Source: Fibrobacter sp.
GTDB taxonomy: Bacteria; Fibrobacterota; Fibrobacteria; Fibrobacterales; Fibrobacteraceae
Direction: 5' to 3'
Assembly (NCBI GenBank): GCA_012511955.1
Contig: JAAZFC010000019.1
Coordinates: 1 to 50,448, forward strand
Length of the DNA: 50,448 bases
In this document: in pieces, positions 40,184 to 50,299 of the stretch
Numbering within the stretch: the first letter of the stretch is position 1
Layout of the letters: every line of letters begins with the position of its first letter
Translations under genes and position numbers: made by a program
The notes under the pieces: generated by a model
The model's input: only the letters and a program-made list of their open reading frames with translations
What the model was told of the DNA's origin: nothing
The model's database searches: none

Positions 40184-43100
40184 AATGTACGCTCTCCATG
40201 TACTTTTACTAAACGACTGACCCGAGTCACATATTTCGTAGCATCGGCAGCAGAAGCTTCTTTAGACAGCTTATAGGTGTATTTATAATCTATGGCATTT
40301 TGACTGGTAGGTGAACCATTTATTAACAAGATATTGCGCTCATTGGCGAAACGCAAAATTCCCTGGACATTGTTGGGATGCAAGCGTCCAATTTCATCCA
40401 TCATGCAATGTAATTTAAAATCTTTAAACTTACGCGATGCACTGTCCTTAAAAACATTTAACAACAAAATGTTAATCATTGCTTTTACCAGCACATCAGT
40501 TCCTTCACTACCCACATTGGACAACTTTTCTACCCAACCGGAATCGTTATCGTTTTCGACAATTCTAAACTGCAAATCAAAGGATTCAGACAAGGTTAAA
40601 GTGGTATTTTTAGTGCGTTCTAGCTCTTTGATCAGTTGATTTAACAACTCCACCGCCTGGTGATTACTGGTACTACTTTCAGCGGAGGTAAACAAGTTGT
40701 TTTCTCCCAAAATCAAGTTATGTTCATCGTAAAACTCTTTAATTTTAAGCAATAATTTTACAATGGAGTTAGAACTTTTTTGAGTGCGCATTTCCATTTC
40801 TTTTATGGCTTGTACAAAGTTTTTAGCCACAAAATCATCATTAATTTTTTTGATAACTTTTTCAATCTCGGCTTCTTTAGAGCTTAATTCAGTGGTTTCT
40901 TTGGCTATTTGTTGCACAATATTGGCAAAACGCTCATTAACCCGCTTCTCATATTCATGGATTTTATCTTCTTCAATAAATTCTTTTAGACTATGAGCAA
41001 AATCCATAAATTCTCTGTCGCTGACAAATTTGGTGGCAAATTTAAAAATATTGCGCTCTCCAAAGTTCCCCGTAAACCTGTTAATTACTTGCTGCATTTC
41101 TTTAAAATTGTCTATAACTTGATAATGCCTATCTTTGATTTCAGCAATTATCTTTTGGGCACTAAGATCTTCCATATCTGTAGAAGCTGAAACTTTATCA
41201 TTTAGCTCACAAAACTCATAAAGTTCAGATTTTTTGAATTTTTCAAACTCCGCTTCATCTGTGGCAAAAACAGTTAAAACGCTATTTAATTTCTTCACCA
41301 AAGCATCTTGTTTAGCAAACTTGGTTTCCATATTTGCCAAAGCTAATTCTTGCTCAGTTACTAGCTGTTTATGTTTTATTTCTAGGCTATTGCGCTGGGC
41401 ATTTAGCTCGGGCACTAAGTCAAAAAGCTCACGCTTATCTTTTTCATATTCAATTACCAAGCGTTCATTTTTTTGAATGGTCCCAAGTAAATTGTCAATT
41501 TCAAGCAAACTTTTTTCTATTTGTTCCAAACGAATTACATTGGCACCGCGAGAAGCCAGCTCAGAGCTCTCTTGGCTTTGCAATTCGGCGAGGTGCTGCT
41601 TACACTCAGCGCTATTTTTATGAATTTCACTTTCTAAATGCTCAATCTTTATCGCAAAATCCTGTTCCAAGTCTTGAATTTCACTATCTCGTCGCTTTTT
41701 ATTGACTGTAACCTTACGTTTTAAATTGATACCTAAATTTTCCAACAGCTTATCTTTATGCAGCCGCTCTGCGGTAAGCTTTTCTAACTCAGCCTCTAAC
41801 CCACTGGAAACTGCTTGCTTTTCTTCTACACTCCGTTGCTTCCACTCGTGCAATTCAACATTTTTTTGCTTAATTCTGACCTTGCTGCGTTCTATATTGT
41901 ACTCATTTTCTGCTATGGCTTCTTGAAGTGCTTTAATTTGCTTTTGATATTTGTTTTTTAAGCGCAACAAACCTGCGTCATGGTCTGCCCAATACTCTAG
42001 TTCCAATTGTTCTTGGCGCTGCAATTCAGTTTGCAAATCAGTAATTTCTTCTTTAAATTCAGCTAAAGTCTTAACTTTATTTGGCACTTGTGAGAGATCT
42101 AATTCCACTCCATAAAAATTAGGATTAGTGGTATTTAACAAACGGGGATTAAGATCGGTACTGAATAATACATCGCTCCGATCTATTACTTTAGCAATGG
42201 TATTTTCCCATTGGGGATAATTATCGTTGAGCCAACCATATAAAGCAGTGCTACTTTGGGCTATTTTAGCTTCTAAACTTTTTATTTGTGCATTTAATTC
42301 ACTTTGCTCGGCTTGGGATTTCTCTACTTGGGTGTCAAATTTAAATTGTTGTTGAGTCTGTTCATTTTCCCAAGCTTTACGAGTGTTTTGCATGGTGTTT
42401 TTACAATTGAAAACTATAGATTTAGCAGTAGAAACATCTTTTTCCAACTTTTGTAAATCGCCTTGACAATTTTTAATTTCTTCTTGGAAAAAAGTGCGAT
42501 ATTTTAACTCAGCCTGCTGATTTTTAACTTGATTAATAGACTCAACAACTTGAGCAACAACTTCTGTGGCCAAATTAATTTCACTCGTGCTATCCTGCTG
42601 AATTTGTTCCAACAAGGCCTGATAATTTTCTGTTATTTCGTGAATTTTCTTAGCTTTAATAGCATTTGTTTCATTAATTTTGGCACGGTGTTGATTGTTA
42701 AATTCTTGCTCTCGATTAGAAATTTGCATCATCAAAGCTTGATATTTTTGCGTTAATTCGGCAAATTCAGTTGTTAACAGATTTTTCTCATCAAGTAAAG
42801 CCTTTTGGTTGGCTAACAACGAATCTTTTTGTGCCATTTGCTCTAAAATAGCAGTGATATCTTGCAGTTCATAAGCATTTTGTTTTTCTTTGGCTTTTTG
42901 GAGTTCCTTTTTCAGATAATCTAAATCAGAAATTAACTTTTGCTCACGCTTTTTATGATTTTCCTGCATATTGTCGCGACTTATTGCCAACTTGCGCAAC
43001 ACTTCGCTTTCGCGCTTAAGTTCTGATGCTAGCAATGGTTTTTGCTCATTTACCCAAACCATACGCATTAAAAGTTGCCGTATAAAGCCTTTTTTATCGC

Positions 43101-43878
43101 GACTTAAAAAATTTAGCACCCTATATTTTTCTATAACTCGATCAGCTTGGTTTTTGACCAATATTTGCCCATTACGCTGTTTTTTAAACCAAATTTGAAT
43201 ATCATTTATTTGGGTTTGAAAATCTCGCAAATGATTATGGGCATAATTTGCTAAATCTATTTTAAACTCATCTTCGGACAAAGAATTTATGATAGTGTCT
43301 TTAATGAACTTCGCCTCTAAATTAGAGTTTAAAAACACATTTTGAATAGTGCGAGGAATATTTTGAAACTGCTTGCTTTCAATAAGAGCATATTTACGAA
43401 AATTAGGTGCTAAAGATTTATTATCTCCGTAAATTATTTTGCGAAATTCTTCATAACCTGTTATAAGTTTAGAGTAATGAATATGGCGGCCAAAACCAGC
43501 TCTAATATCCTCCCAAGTGGCCAAAGCCCTGTTATCGGTACTTATAAATAATTCTTTTTGATAATTATGCTCAAAAAACCTAAAAGCAACTTTGCCACTG
43601 ACTTTGTATGCCAACACGCAAAATTTCATTTCATCTTTAGAGACCTCATAAATTATATAAGAATTTTGATAAGGAAAATAATATTCATCAAAACTCATTT
43701 TTTCGCGAGGAATCCCTAGTTTAGTTTTGTTGGCATTATAAAAAAATAAAATGGCCCGCAACAAAGTACTTTTACCCACTCCCTGGGTGCCAATAAAGTG
43801 CACATTACCATCTAATTCTATTTCCGCATAATTTACTGCTGCACTATTTATAAAAACTATTTTATTTAGGTATCTCAT
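40180..43878 (-). CDS. jetC: Wadjet SMC-like ATPase JetC
   Basis: JetC is a MukB-like SMC protein that extrudes DNA loops with JetA and JetB. In 1232 residues the Walker A motif GTQGVGKST is at 30-38. Long coiled-coil segments fill residues 290-500 and 600-950, and a central hinge-like region lies near 540-610. The C-terminal head has the signature-like LSNVGSEGTDVLVKAM and the Walker B LHCMMDEIGRLHPNN. All ATPase motifs look intact. The 17-bp overlap with jetB and the order A-B-C-D match known Wadjet operons. The subtype (II or III rather than I) is my impression from subunit sizes. Confidence 0.93.
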   Translation of the reverse strand: MRYLNKIVFINSAAVNYAEIELDGNVHFIGTQGVGKSTLLRAILFFYNANKTKLGIPREKMSFDEYYFPYQNSYIIYEVSKDEMKFCVLAYKVSGKVAFRFFEHNYQKELFISTDNRALATWEDIRAGFGRHIHYSKLITGYEEFRKIIYGDNKSLAPNFRKYALIESKQFQNIPRTIQNVFLNSNLEAKFIKDTIINSLSEDEFKIDLANYAHNHLRDFQTQINDIQIWFKKQRNGQILVKNQADRVIEKYRVLNFLSRDKKGFIRQLLMRMVWVNEQKPLLASELKRESEVLRKLAISRDNMQENHKKREQKLISDLDYLKKELQKAKEKQNAYELQDITAILEQMAQKDSLLANQKALLDEKNLLTTEFAELTQKYQALMMQISNREQEFNNQHRAKINETNAIKAKKIHEITENYQALLEQIQQDSTSEINLATEVVAQVVESINQVKNQQAELKYRTFFQEEIKNCQGDLQKLEKDVSTAKSIVFNCKNTMQNTRKAWENEQTQQQFKFDTQVEKSQAEQSELNAQIKSLEAKIAQSSTALYGWLNDNYPQWENTIAKVIDRSDVLFSTDLNPRLLNTTNPNFYGVELDLSQVPNKVKTLAEFKEEITDLQTELQRQEQLELEYWADHDAGLLRLKNKYQKQIKALQEAIAENEYNIERSKVRIKQKNVELHEWKQRSVEEKQAVSSGLEAELEKLTAERLHKDKLLENLGINLKRKVTVNKKRRDSEIQDLEQDFAIKIEHLESEIHKNSAECKQHLAELQSQESSELASRGANVIRLEQIEKSLLEIDNLLGTIQKNERLVIEYEKDKRELFDLVPELNAQRNSLEIKHKQLVTEQELALANMETKFAKQDALVKKLNSVLTVFATDEAEFEKFKKSELYEFCELNDKVSASTDMEDLSAQKIIAEIKDRHYQVIDNFKEMQQVINRFTGNFGERNIFKFATKFVSDREFMDFAHSLKEFIEEDKIHEYEKRVNERFANIVQQIAKETTELSSKEAEIEKVIKKINDDFVAKNFVQAIKEMEMRTQKSSNSIVKLLLKIKEFYDEHNLILGENNLFTSAESSTSNHQAVELLNQLIKELERTKNTTLTLSESFDLQFRIVENDNDSGWVEKLSNVGSEGTDVLVKAMINILLLNVFKDSASRKFKDFKLHCMMDEIGRLHPNNVQGILRFANERNILLINGSPTSQNAIDYKYTYKLSKEASAADATKYVTRVSRLVKVHGERTF

Positions 43879-44434
43879 TTTCTATATCTTCGGGAATGTG
43901 GATAATATTGATGATATCTTTAAGATAATTAAAAGAAGTTAATACCTTGTAAGTTTCAGAAATTTCATTTTCTAGGGCTACGAAATTGTCTTTCTCTAGT
44001 TTTTCTATGACTTTTTTAACTCTTTCAGAATAGTTTTTTTTAGCGATACCCAACTTACTTAAATTTTCTAATTTGGATTTCAAATCAGCATTGTTTTTAA
44101 GCTGATTTACAATATCTGCTGGTGAAAACCGAAAACCCACATCAAAAGCGGAATCAAAGCTTTTAAAAAAATCTAAATAATCAATCCAAGCAAAAGCATT
44201 ATCCAGTTTTCGTTCTAAATCTGCATTTTGCTCTACCCTACTGAAATAAAAATATTCATTGCCTTGTTCTAGCACATAGTTGATTTGTTTAAAATATTGA
44301 TACAAGTGTTCAAAAGTACTCTGATCTTCTAGCACCCTGTACAGTTTGCTATTGTTCTCGTCAGGGCTGTTTGAACAAATAAATAACCCCCTACGCAACA
44401 CATCAAATATTTCAGCAGTATATTTAGACATCAT
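43862..44434 (-). CDS. jetB: Wadjet MukE-like subunit JetB
   Basis: JetB is the small winged-helix accessory protein of the Wadjet condensin (DUF4194-like, equivalent to MukE). The 190 residues start with YTAEIFDVLRRGLFICSN and contain a helical region and a loop with FSRVEQNADLERKLDNAFAW. The assignment rests mainly on position and size between jetA and jetC, plus the general fold pattern. It begins 2 bp after jetA and ends within jetC. Confidence 0.82.
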   Translation of the reverse strand: MMSKYTAEIFDVLRRGLFICSNSPDENNSKLYRVLEDQSTFEHLYQYFKQINYVLEQGNEYFYFSRVEQNADLERKLDNAFAWIDYLDFFKSFDSAFDVGFRFSPADIVNQLKNNADLKSKLENLSKLGIAKKNYSERVKKVIEKLEKDNFVALENEISETYKVLTSFNYLKDIINIIHIPEDIENEIPK

Positions 44435-44436
44435 AA

Positions 44437-45633
44437 TTACCTAGCCATTACAACAGCATGTTCAATACCATTAAATATGCGATATTCGTTGGTTACAAGT
44501 AAATCATTTTCAAAAAGTGAAATCACTTGACAAAAAATAGTAACTCGTTCTGCAAAATCTACCTCTTTAAAGAAGTCGTACTTGTAAATAAAACTAAATA
44601 AATCATCACTGGTTGCTAAAAAAGTATTTTTAACTTCTGCGTAATTAATCATCACCTCTTTTTCAACTATAGCTGTTAAATAATCACTGGCAATGGGTGC
44701 TGCTAGTTCGTTTTTGAGAGGCGGAAGATGCTTTTTGCTATGCGCTAAGCGCTTAATAAGTTCAAAACTTTTATCGTCCAAACGCAAAAAATCCAATGAT
44801 AATTTTAGAGGTTCTATGCGCCGCGGTTCATATAATAGTGCATTTTGCTGAGACAAAACCTGCCTCAAATTGCTTTGGGATTCTATTAAAAAATGATCTT
44901 TAAGGTACTTAAGTTTTCGCAATTTTTCTAAAAACTCGCCCTGAATTTTGATCTGATGTAAGTAATCGATGATTTGCTTTTCTATTTCAATCAAGTTGTG
45001 TGAACATTCATTTAAGCGTTGCTTAAGCTCAATTATTTCGCGGTTTAGCTCCACATCTAAAGCACGATTAAAAAAAGTAAGCTCATCTTCATTCACTAAT
45101 TTTAAGCTTTGATCTATTAAGCTTTTAATAATTGTGCGTTTTTCATCGAAGTTATTAAGCTTTAATTGTTTGATTTTATAATTTATTTCGTTTTTAAAGG
45201 TGTTTTCCACATTGCGGCGCAAATCTATGGCGCTTTTTATGGTGATTATCCCTATTTTGCGTAGGGTCTTTTTGATAAACTTCAAATAGCCATGCTTGCG
45301 ATATTGGTTGCTTTCATTTAGATAATAAACAATATTTTCTTTAATATGCTTAATGTTGTCATCAATATACGCTAAATTAATTTCTTCGTTTATATCTAAA
45401 ACTTGTTCAAAAAACTCTAAATAGAGGTCGTCTAGTTCTAAAACACCTGCATTTTCCCTAACTACACCTTTACCCAGCAAAAAAGCCAAACGATGTTCTT
45501 CGTAATTTAGCAACTCCAAAGCATCACTATATTTGTAATCCATGGACTTGCGTTTACTAAACATTTCAGCAATTAGTCTAGTTTCGCGGTTTAAAGCGGA
45601 AAATAGTTCTTTTAGATCATAAAAAGCACTCAT
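44437..45633 (-). CDS. jetA: Wadjet kleisin-like subunit JetA
   Basis: JetA is the MukF-like kleisin that bridges the JetC heads. The 398 residues begin FYDLKELFSALNRETRLIAEMF and contain a long helical middle (KQRLNECSHNLIEIEKQIID). The C-terminal segment is winged-helix-like (FIYKYDFFKEVDFAERVTIF). It is shorter than DUF3375-type JetA of type I systems. Identification depends partly on the operon context, which is unambiguous. An AhpD-like gene ends 33 bp upstream on the same strand. Confidence 0.82.
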   Translation of the reverse strand: MSAFYDLKELFSALNRETRLIAEMFSKRKSMDYKYSDALELLNYEEHRLAFLLGKGVVRENAGVLELDDLYLEFFEQVLDINEEINLAYIDDNIKHIKENIVYYLNESNQYRKHGYLKFIKKTLRKIGIITIKSAIDLRRNVENTFKNEINYKIKQLKLNNFDEKRTIIKSLIDQSLKLVNEDELTFFNRALDVELNREIIELKQRLNECSHNLIEIEKQIIDYLHQIKIQGEFLEKLRKLKYLKDHFLIESQSNLRQVLSQQNALLYEPRRIEPLKLSLDFLRLDDKSFELIKRLAHSKKHLPPLKNELAAPIASDYLTAIVEKEVMINYAEVKNTFLATSDDLFSFIYKYDFFKEVDFAERVTIFCQVISLFENDLLVTNEYRIFNGIEHAVVMAR

Positions 45634-45666
45634 ATACTACCACTAAACAAGTCCTTGATGTTGAAG

Positions 45667-46275
45667 TTAGCCCATTAATCTACGCACAAAGCCGTGGAGC
45701 AAAGCCAATGGTAAAATCAAAACCCCGCCTACCAGCATGCGAAACTCGTAAAAGACAGTGCTGCCGCGATATTTTTGCCCTTGTAAGCGCGACAAAAAAG
45801 CACTAAAAGGAATGCCATAGATGTTCCCTACCAGCATAATCTGACAAGCAGCAAGGATAATCCCAGCCTTTTCAGAGCCATATTCAGCCACAATAGTATG
45901 GTAAAGCTTTTTTTCAGCTTTACCTTTAGTGTCCGCAAAATGTTGAGCAAACATAATAGCTTTAGCTTCTTCAGGAACAATAAATTCATTGCTACCGCTT
46001 AAAAAACTATGAATTTCTTCATTGCTCATACCCTGCTCCAAGGCCATTTTGGTGTGCTGAAAAGAACAAGCGGCACAGCCATTCACTTCAGTAACTGCCA
46101 ACTGCAGCCTTTCAATGAACTTTTCATCCACCAACTTTGATTTACGATTAGCTACCAACTTTTGAGCTGCACTGGGCAGAAAAACCATAGCGCCATACAA
46201 TTCGCGCAAGCTAAATTTACGCTTATATTCATTGGTTTTTAACACCGATGATTTTAAATTTTCAGAAGTATTCAT
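45667..46275 (-). CDS. AhpD/carboxymuconolactone decarboxylase-like protein
   Basis: This 202-residue helical protein has the AhpD-type redox motif CAACSFQH (two cysteines two residues apart, followed by His) near residue 75. The helix-rich core runs before and after it (NEEIHSFLSG, EEAKAIMFAQHFAD, IILAACQIMLVGNIYG). AhpD-family proteins reduce peroxiredoxin-type partners or act as alkylhydroperoxidases. The C-terminal 35 residues (MLVGGVLILPLALLHGFVRR) may form a membrane helix, which is unusual for the family. It lies upstream of jetA on the same strand with a 33-bp gap, so it may be the first gene of the Wadjet transcript. Confidence 0.85.
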   Translation of the reverse strand: MNTSENLKSSVLKTNEYKRKFSLRELYGAMVFLPSAAQKLVANRKSKLVDEKFIERLQLAVTEVNGCAACSFQHTKMALEQGMSNEEIHSFLSGSNEFIVPEEAKAIMFAQHFADTKGKAEKKLYHTIVAEYGSEKAGIILAACQIMLVGNIYGIPFSAFLSRLQGQKYRGSTVFYEFRMLVGGVLILPLALLHGFVRRLMG

Positions 46276-46351
46276 AGATGCAAATTTACATTTTTAAACA
46301 CTACAAAAATGATATTAAACCTCTCATGGTAATTAAACTATTATTAGTATT

Positions 46352-49300
46352 ATGAAAAACAATCTCTTAGCCTTTATTTTACTAGTAATACCCTTTGGGC
46401 TTTATGCTGAAACAGCCGTTACCAAACCAGATGGTGATGGAACAGCTGAAAACCCATACAAAATTGAAAACTTAGAAAATCTACGCTGGTTATCTGAAAA
46501 TGAAGATGATTGGGATAAACACTTTGCCCAAACAGCGAATATTGATGCCACAGAAACCGATATCTGGAACGATGGCAAAGGTTTTAGCCCCATTGGAAAC
46601 ATTTCTGAAAAGTTTACAGGCAGTTACAATGGCAATTACTACAGAATGGAAAGCTTGTACATTAATCGTACAGATGAAAACGACATAGCTTTGTTTGGAT
46701 ATACTGATGGCGCTACCATTGAAAAACTTCAACTTGATAATGTAAATATAAAAGGAACCAGCCATATTGGTGGAGTAGTTGGATACAGTGAAAACAGCAC
46801 CATCTCTCAAGTGGCTATGACTGGGTACTTAAAGGGCAACAGAAATGTAGGCGGTATTTGTGGAAACAATGATAACTCAACTATCCAAGAAGCTTTCTCT
46901 AATGCAATTATTATTGCAGATGTAGATAATAATGGTGGAATTGTTAGTTATAATGACGGTGGAACCATAGAAAACTCTTATAGTTTATCAGTTATTCATG
47001 CAGTAGATGGATCTAGTTCAGGTGGAATTGTGGGAACGACTTATGATGGCGAAGTAGCAAATTGCTATTTCGCCGGCACCTTTAAAGGGTCCAGTGATAA
47101 AAAAGGCGGAATAGTTGGTGGAACTATCGAGCCAGATATTACATACGGCAACTTTTGGGATATTGATGTAAGCGATGTAACCCGTAATATGGGAGATGGC
47201 AGAGGCTTATCAATTGCGGAAATGAAAGATGTAAAAACCTATGTGATTGAAGGTTGGGATTTTAAATTTGAAAATGCAGTTGATTATAAATGGAATATAA
47301 AAAGCAATATAAACAATGGATATCCTTTCTTAGATTGGCAATACCCTACTGAAGAAACTATTGAAGACATAGCACCAATTTTTTCTATAAAAACCTTAAA
47401 TGCAGACACGCTAACAAACTCAAGTGTAATAATTAACATAGACTATACGGGTACACCTGCCATAACAGAAGTTGGGGTATGCTATGGTTTAAATGAATCT
47501 CCAGAAAAAGACATTGATATTACTGATAAATTCACAGGAAGTATTAAAATAGGAGAACTCACTATTCCTATCACTAATTTAGATAAAGACAACTTTTATC
47601 ATCTTAGAGCTTATGTCAAGGTAAATGGAAAAACACAATATAGTGATGAATTTATGTTTGACACATATAAAGGGCAAGAGCCAGCAGGCACAGGTTCAAA
47701 AGAAAAACCATATTTAATATCAAATTTTGATGAACTTTTATGGATCTCGTACAATAGCGATAGTTGGGATAAACACTTTGAACAAATAGCAGATATTGAT
47801 GCTACATTTTCCAAAGAACTAAACAGTGGTGAAGGTTTTAGACCCATAGGAAATTATTATACAAGATTCTCAGGTAGTTATAATGGCAATTATTATAAAA
47901 TAGAAGGTCTATACATTAATCGCCTAAATACAAATCATGTAGGTCTGTTTGCTTATGCTTATGATGCTAGCATTGAAAAACTTCAACTTAAAGAAGTAGA
48001 GATTAAAACTAATAGCCATGCTGGCGGAATAATCGGCCATGCAAGCAATAGCGCAATTTTTCAAACTTCTGTAACCGGCACCCTAGAAGGAAGGACCATA
48101 GCTGGTATTTGTGGTAGTGCTCATGATCGTTCAACCATTAAAGAATCTTTTTCTGATGCTATCATCACAGGAAATAGCTTAGGTGGTATAGTTGGTTATG
48201 TTAAAGATAGTGAAGTAATTAGCAATTATAGCAGATCCGGTCTCTATGCAAAATTCTCCACTTCTATAGTTGGTGGAATAGTTGGCTATGGTTATAGCAT
48301 TGACAATTTACAAGATAACTATTTTGCTGGAGCTATATATAGAAAAAGTGATTATGTAGGCGGCGTTATTGGGCTAGGAACTAGCACTATAGAAAGTGGC
48401 AACTTTTGGGACAAGGATCTTAGTGATTTCACATACACTTCTGATAATGGAGTAGGAAAATCCACCGCAGAAATGAAAAATATCAAAACCTTTGTAAGTG
48501 CAGATTGGGATTTTGCCTTTGATGTTATATGGAATATTAATAGCGATATAAATGATGGATATCCTTTCCTAAGTTGGCAATATCCTTTCGAAAGTGCTTA
48601 TGACGGAGACTTGACGCCTATATTGTCATTAACAGAAATTTTGACGAATTCAAAAACGGATATAAATGCGACAAATTTTATAGAATATATGGGCGTTCCT
48701 GAAATCACAGAGTTTGGTTTATGCTATGGTTTAAAAGAAGCACCAGAAAAAGATGTGGACAATACAGAAAAAATCACAGAAAGTATTGAAAAAGGAAGTT
48801 TCACTGTACCTATAACTAATTTTGATGAAAATGAAATCTATTATATTAGAGCTTATGCCTATGTAGATGGAAAAACATATTACAGTGAAGAGTTTGAGTT
48901 TGACACCTTTTTCGGTCAAAAGCCAAAAGGTACAGGTTCAAAAAAAGATCCATATTTAATATCAAGTTTTGATGAGCTTTTGTGGGTCTCCTACAATAGC
49001 GATAGTTGGGATAAGCATTTTAAACAAATTGCAGATATTGATGCAAGTATCTCAAAAAGATTGAATGGAGGTTATGGTTTTAGTCCCATAGGTGATTACT
49101 ATGAAGTTGAATTTTCAGGAAGTTATAATGGCAATTACAAAACCATTGAAAATTTATATATCAATAGCCCCAATAAAAAAGGAGTTGCTTTGTTTGGCGA
49201 AACTATGGGGGCAACCATTGAAAAACTCATACTTAAAAATGTTGATATTGAAGGTAAACATGTGACCGGTGGTATAATTGGGCACTCTTATAAAACTACA

Positions 49301-50128
49301 ATTTCACAAGTTGCTGTTTCTGGATTAATAAAAGGTCTTGAAGCTGTGGGAGGAATATGTGGTGAAGCAGAGAAAGGCACAATAACAGAATCTTTTACAG
49401 AAGCAGAAGTAATGGGAGAAACTGCACTTGGCGGTATAGCAGGTCTAGTTTATGGACAAAGTGTAAAAAACTGTTATAGTAACTCAACAATCACAAGTAA
49501 ATACCTTGAGGCAGTTGGCGGTATTATTGGAGTTAATGATGGGGGAAGTATTTTAATAAACAATTATTTTACTGGAGACTTTATTGGCGAAATATTTAAA
49601 GAATTTGTAGGTGGAATATTAGGAGCTGGAGATTTCTTAGAACAAGACCTTGGAAATGTTTGGGATGGTAAAAAGTCTAATTTAATGAGCAACTTTGGAG
49701 AGGCTGAACCCAAAACCACCGCTGAAATGAAAAATATCAACACTTTTATAGATGCTGGTTGGGATTTCGTAGGTAAGGGAGACGATGAGATTTGGGATAT
49801 AGATGGAAATAGAAATAATGGTTATCCATTTTTGGCTTGGGCACAAAAATTCATAAAAGACGACACCAGTGTAAAGCTTGTGCATAAAATCAAGACAAAT
49901 AAGTCAGTTACCATGCATTTAAACCCATTCAGCGATGTTGTAATCATCACTGGAGAAGGAATCAACCGTGTAAAACTTTACACAATATCTGGCGTGCAGT
50001 TGTTAAATTCTATATACAATAACGAATCTAAAGTAGAAATTCCAACATCGCAATTTAAGCAGGGAATTTATCTATTCGTAATTGAAAATATGGGAAGCAC
50101 AGAAACGCGCAAACTGATAAAACGCTAA
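46352..50128 (+). CDS. Giant secreted GLUG-repeat protein with C-terminal sorting domain
   Basis: This 1258-residue protein has a signal peptide (MKNNLLAFILLVIPFGLYAE). Three large units start near residues 28, 444 and 859. Each opens with a GTxxxPY-type segment followed by a conserved DxWDKHF (DSWDKHF in units 2 and 3) and a GSYNGNY core, and then GLUG-type repeats (GGIVGY, GGICG). Units are separated by fibronectin-III-like linkers (EVGVCYGLNESPEKD; EFGLCYGLKEAPEKD). The last 80 residues (VKLYTISGVQLLNSIYNN, then KQGIYLFVIE) resemble a type IX secretion sorting domain, implying cell-surface attachment or release. The role is likely adhesion, which is inference. It is divergent from the AhpD-like gene. 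Confidence 0.85.
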   Translation: MKNNLLAFILLVIPFGLYAETAVTKPDGDGTAENPYKIENLENLRWLSENEDDWDKHFAQTANIDATETDIWNDGKGFSPIGNISEKFTGSYNGNYYRMESLYINRTDENDIALFGYTDGATIEKLQLDNVNIKGTSHIGGVVGYSENSTISQVAMTGYLKGNRNVGGICGNNDNSTIQEAFSNAIIIADVDNNGGIVSYNDGGTIENSYSLSVIHAVDGSSSGGIVGTTYDGEVANCYFAGTFKGSSDKKGGIVGGTIEPDITYGNFWDIDVSDVTRNMGDGRGLSIAEMKDVKTYVIEGWDFKFENAVDYKWNIKSNINNGYPFLDWQYPTEETIEDIAPIFSIKTLNADTLTNSSVIINIDYTGTPAITEVGVCYGLNESPEKDIDITDKFTGSIKIGELTIPITNLDKDNFYHLRAYVKVNGKTQYSDEFMFDTYKGQEPAGTGSKEKPYLISNFDELLWISYNSDSWDKHFEQIADIDATFSKELNSGEGFRPIGNYYTRFSGSYNGNYYKIEGLYINRLNTNHVGLFAYAYDASIEKLQLKEVEIKTNSHAGGIIGHASNSAIFQTSVTGTLEGRTIAGICGSAHDRSTIKESFSDAIITGNSLGGIVGYVKDSEVISNYSRSGLYAKFSTSIVGGIVGYGYSIDNLQDNYFAGAIYRKSDYVGGVIGLGTSTIESGNFWDKDLSDFTYTSDNGVGKSTAEMKNIKTFVSADWDFAFDVIWNINSDINDGYPFLSWQYPFESAYDGDLTPILSLTEILTNSKTDINATNFIEYMGVPEITEFGLCYGLKEAPEKDVDNTEKITESIEKGSFTVPITNFDENEIYYIRAYAYVDGKTYYSEEFEFDTFFGQKPKGTGSKKDPYLISSFDELLWVSYNSDSWDKHFKQIADIDASISKRLNGGYGFSPIGDYYEVEFSGSYNGNYKTIENLYINSPNKKGVALFGETMGATIEKLILKNVDIEGKHVTGGIIGHSYKTTISQVAVSGLIKGLEAVGGICGEAEKGTITESFTEAEVMGETALGGIAGLVYGQSVKNCYSNSTITSKYLEAVGGIIGVNDGGSILINNYFTGDFIGEIFKEFVGGILGAGDFLEQDLGNVWDGKKSNLMSNFGEAEPKTTAEMKNINTFIDAGWDFVGKGDDEIWDIDGNRNNGYPFLAWAQKFIKDDTSVKLVHKIKTNKSVTMHLNPFSDVVIITGEGINRVKLYTISGVQLLNSIYNNESKVEIPTSQFKQGIYLFVIENMGSTETRKLIKR

Positions 50129-50169
50129 GTGTGGAATTGCTACTGGCGTTTCGGAGAGTTGAGTTAGGT

Positions 50170-50220
50170 GATGCGACAAGCTTGACGGGCAGTAGTTAGT
50201 TGCACCAAGCCTTTCACAAA
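50170..50220 (+). repeat. TGCGACAA motif cluster, right
   Basis: GATGCGACAAGCTT with CGGGCAGTAGT and AGTTGC matches 37614-37652 closely. It runs directly into GTTGC, CAAG and TTTCACAAA (50199-50220), matching 37545-37566 at 18 of 22 positions. Confidence 0.8.
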
Positions 50221-50236
50221 CTAACTACTAACCATT

Positions 50237-50299
50237 TCTCCGGACTATGCTTGGATGATTTAGTCAGCCCACTAATGCTGGCTGATTAAGTGTCCGGAA
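50237..50299 (+). repeat. Two-stem structured element, right copy
   Basis: The outer stem TCCGGAC (50239-50245) pairs with GTCCGGA (50292-50298). The conserved CTTGGATGATTT follows the 5' strand, and the inner hairpin TCAGCC/GGCTGA is nested inside. Confidence 0.78.
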
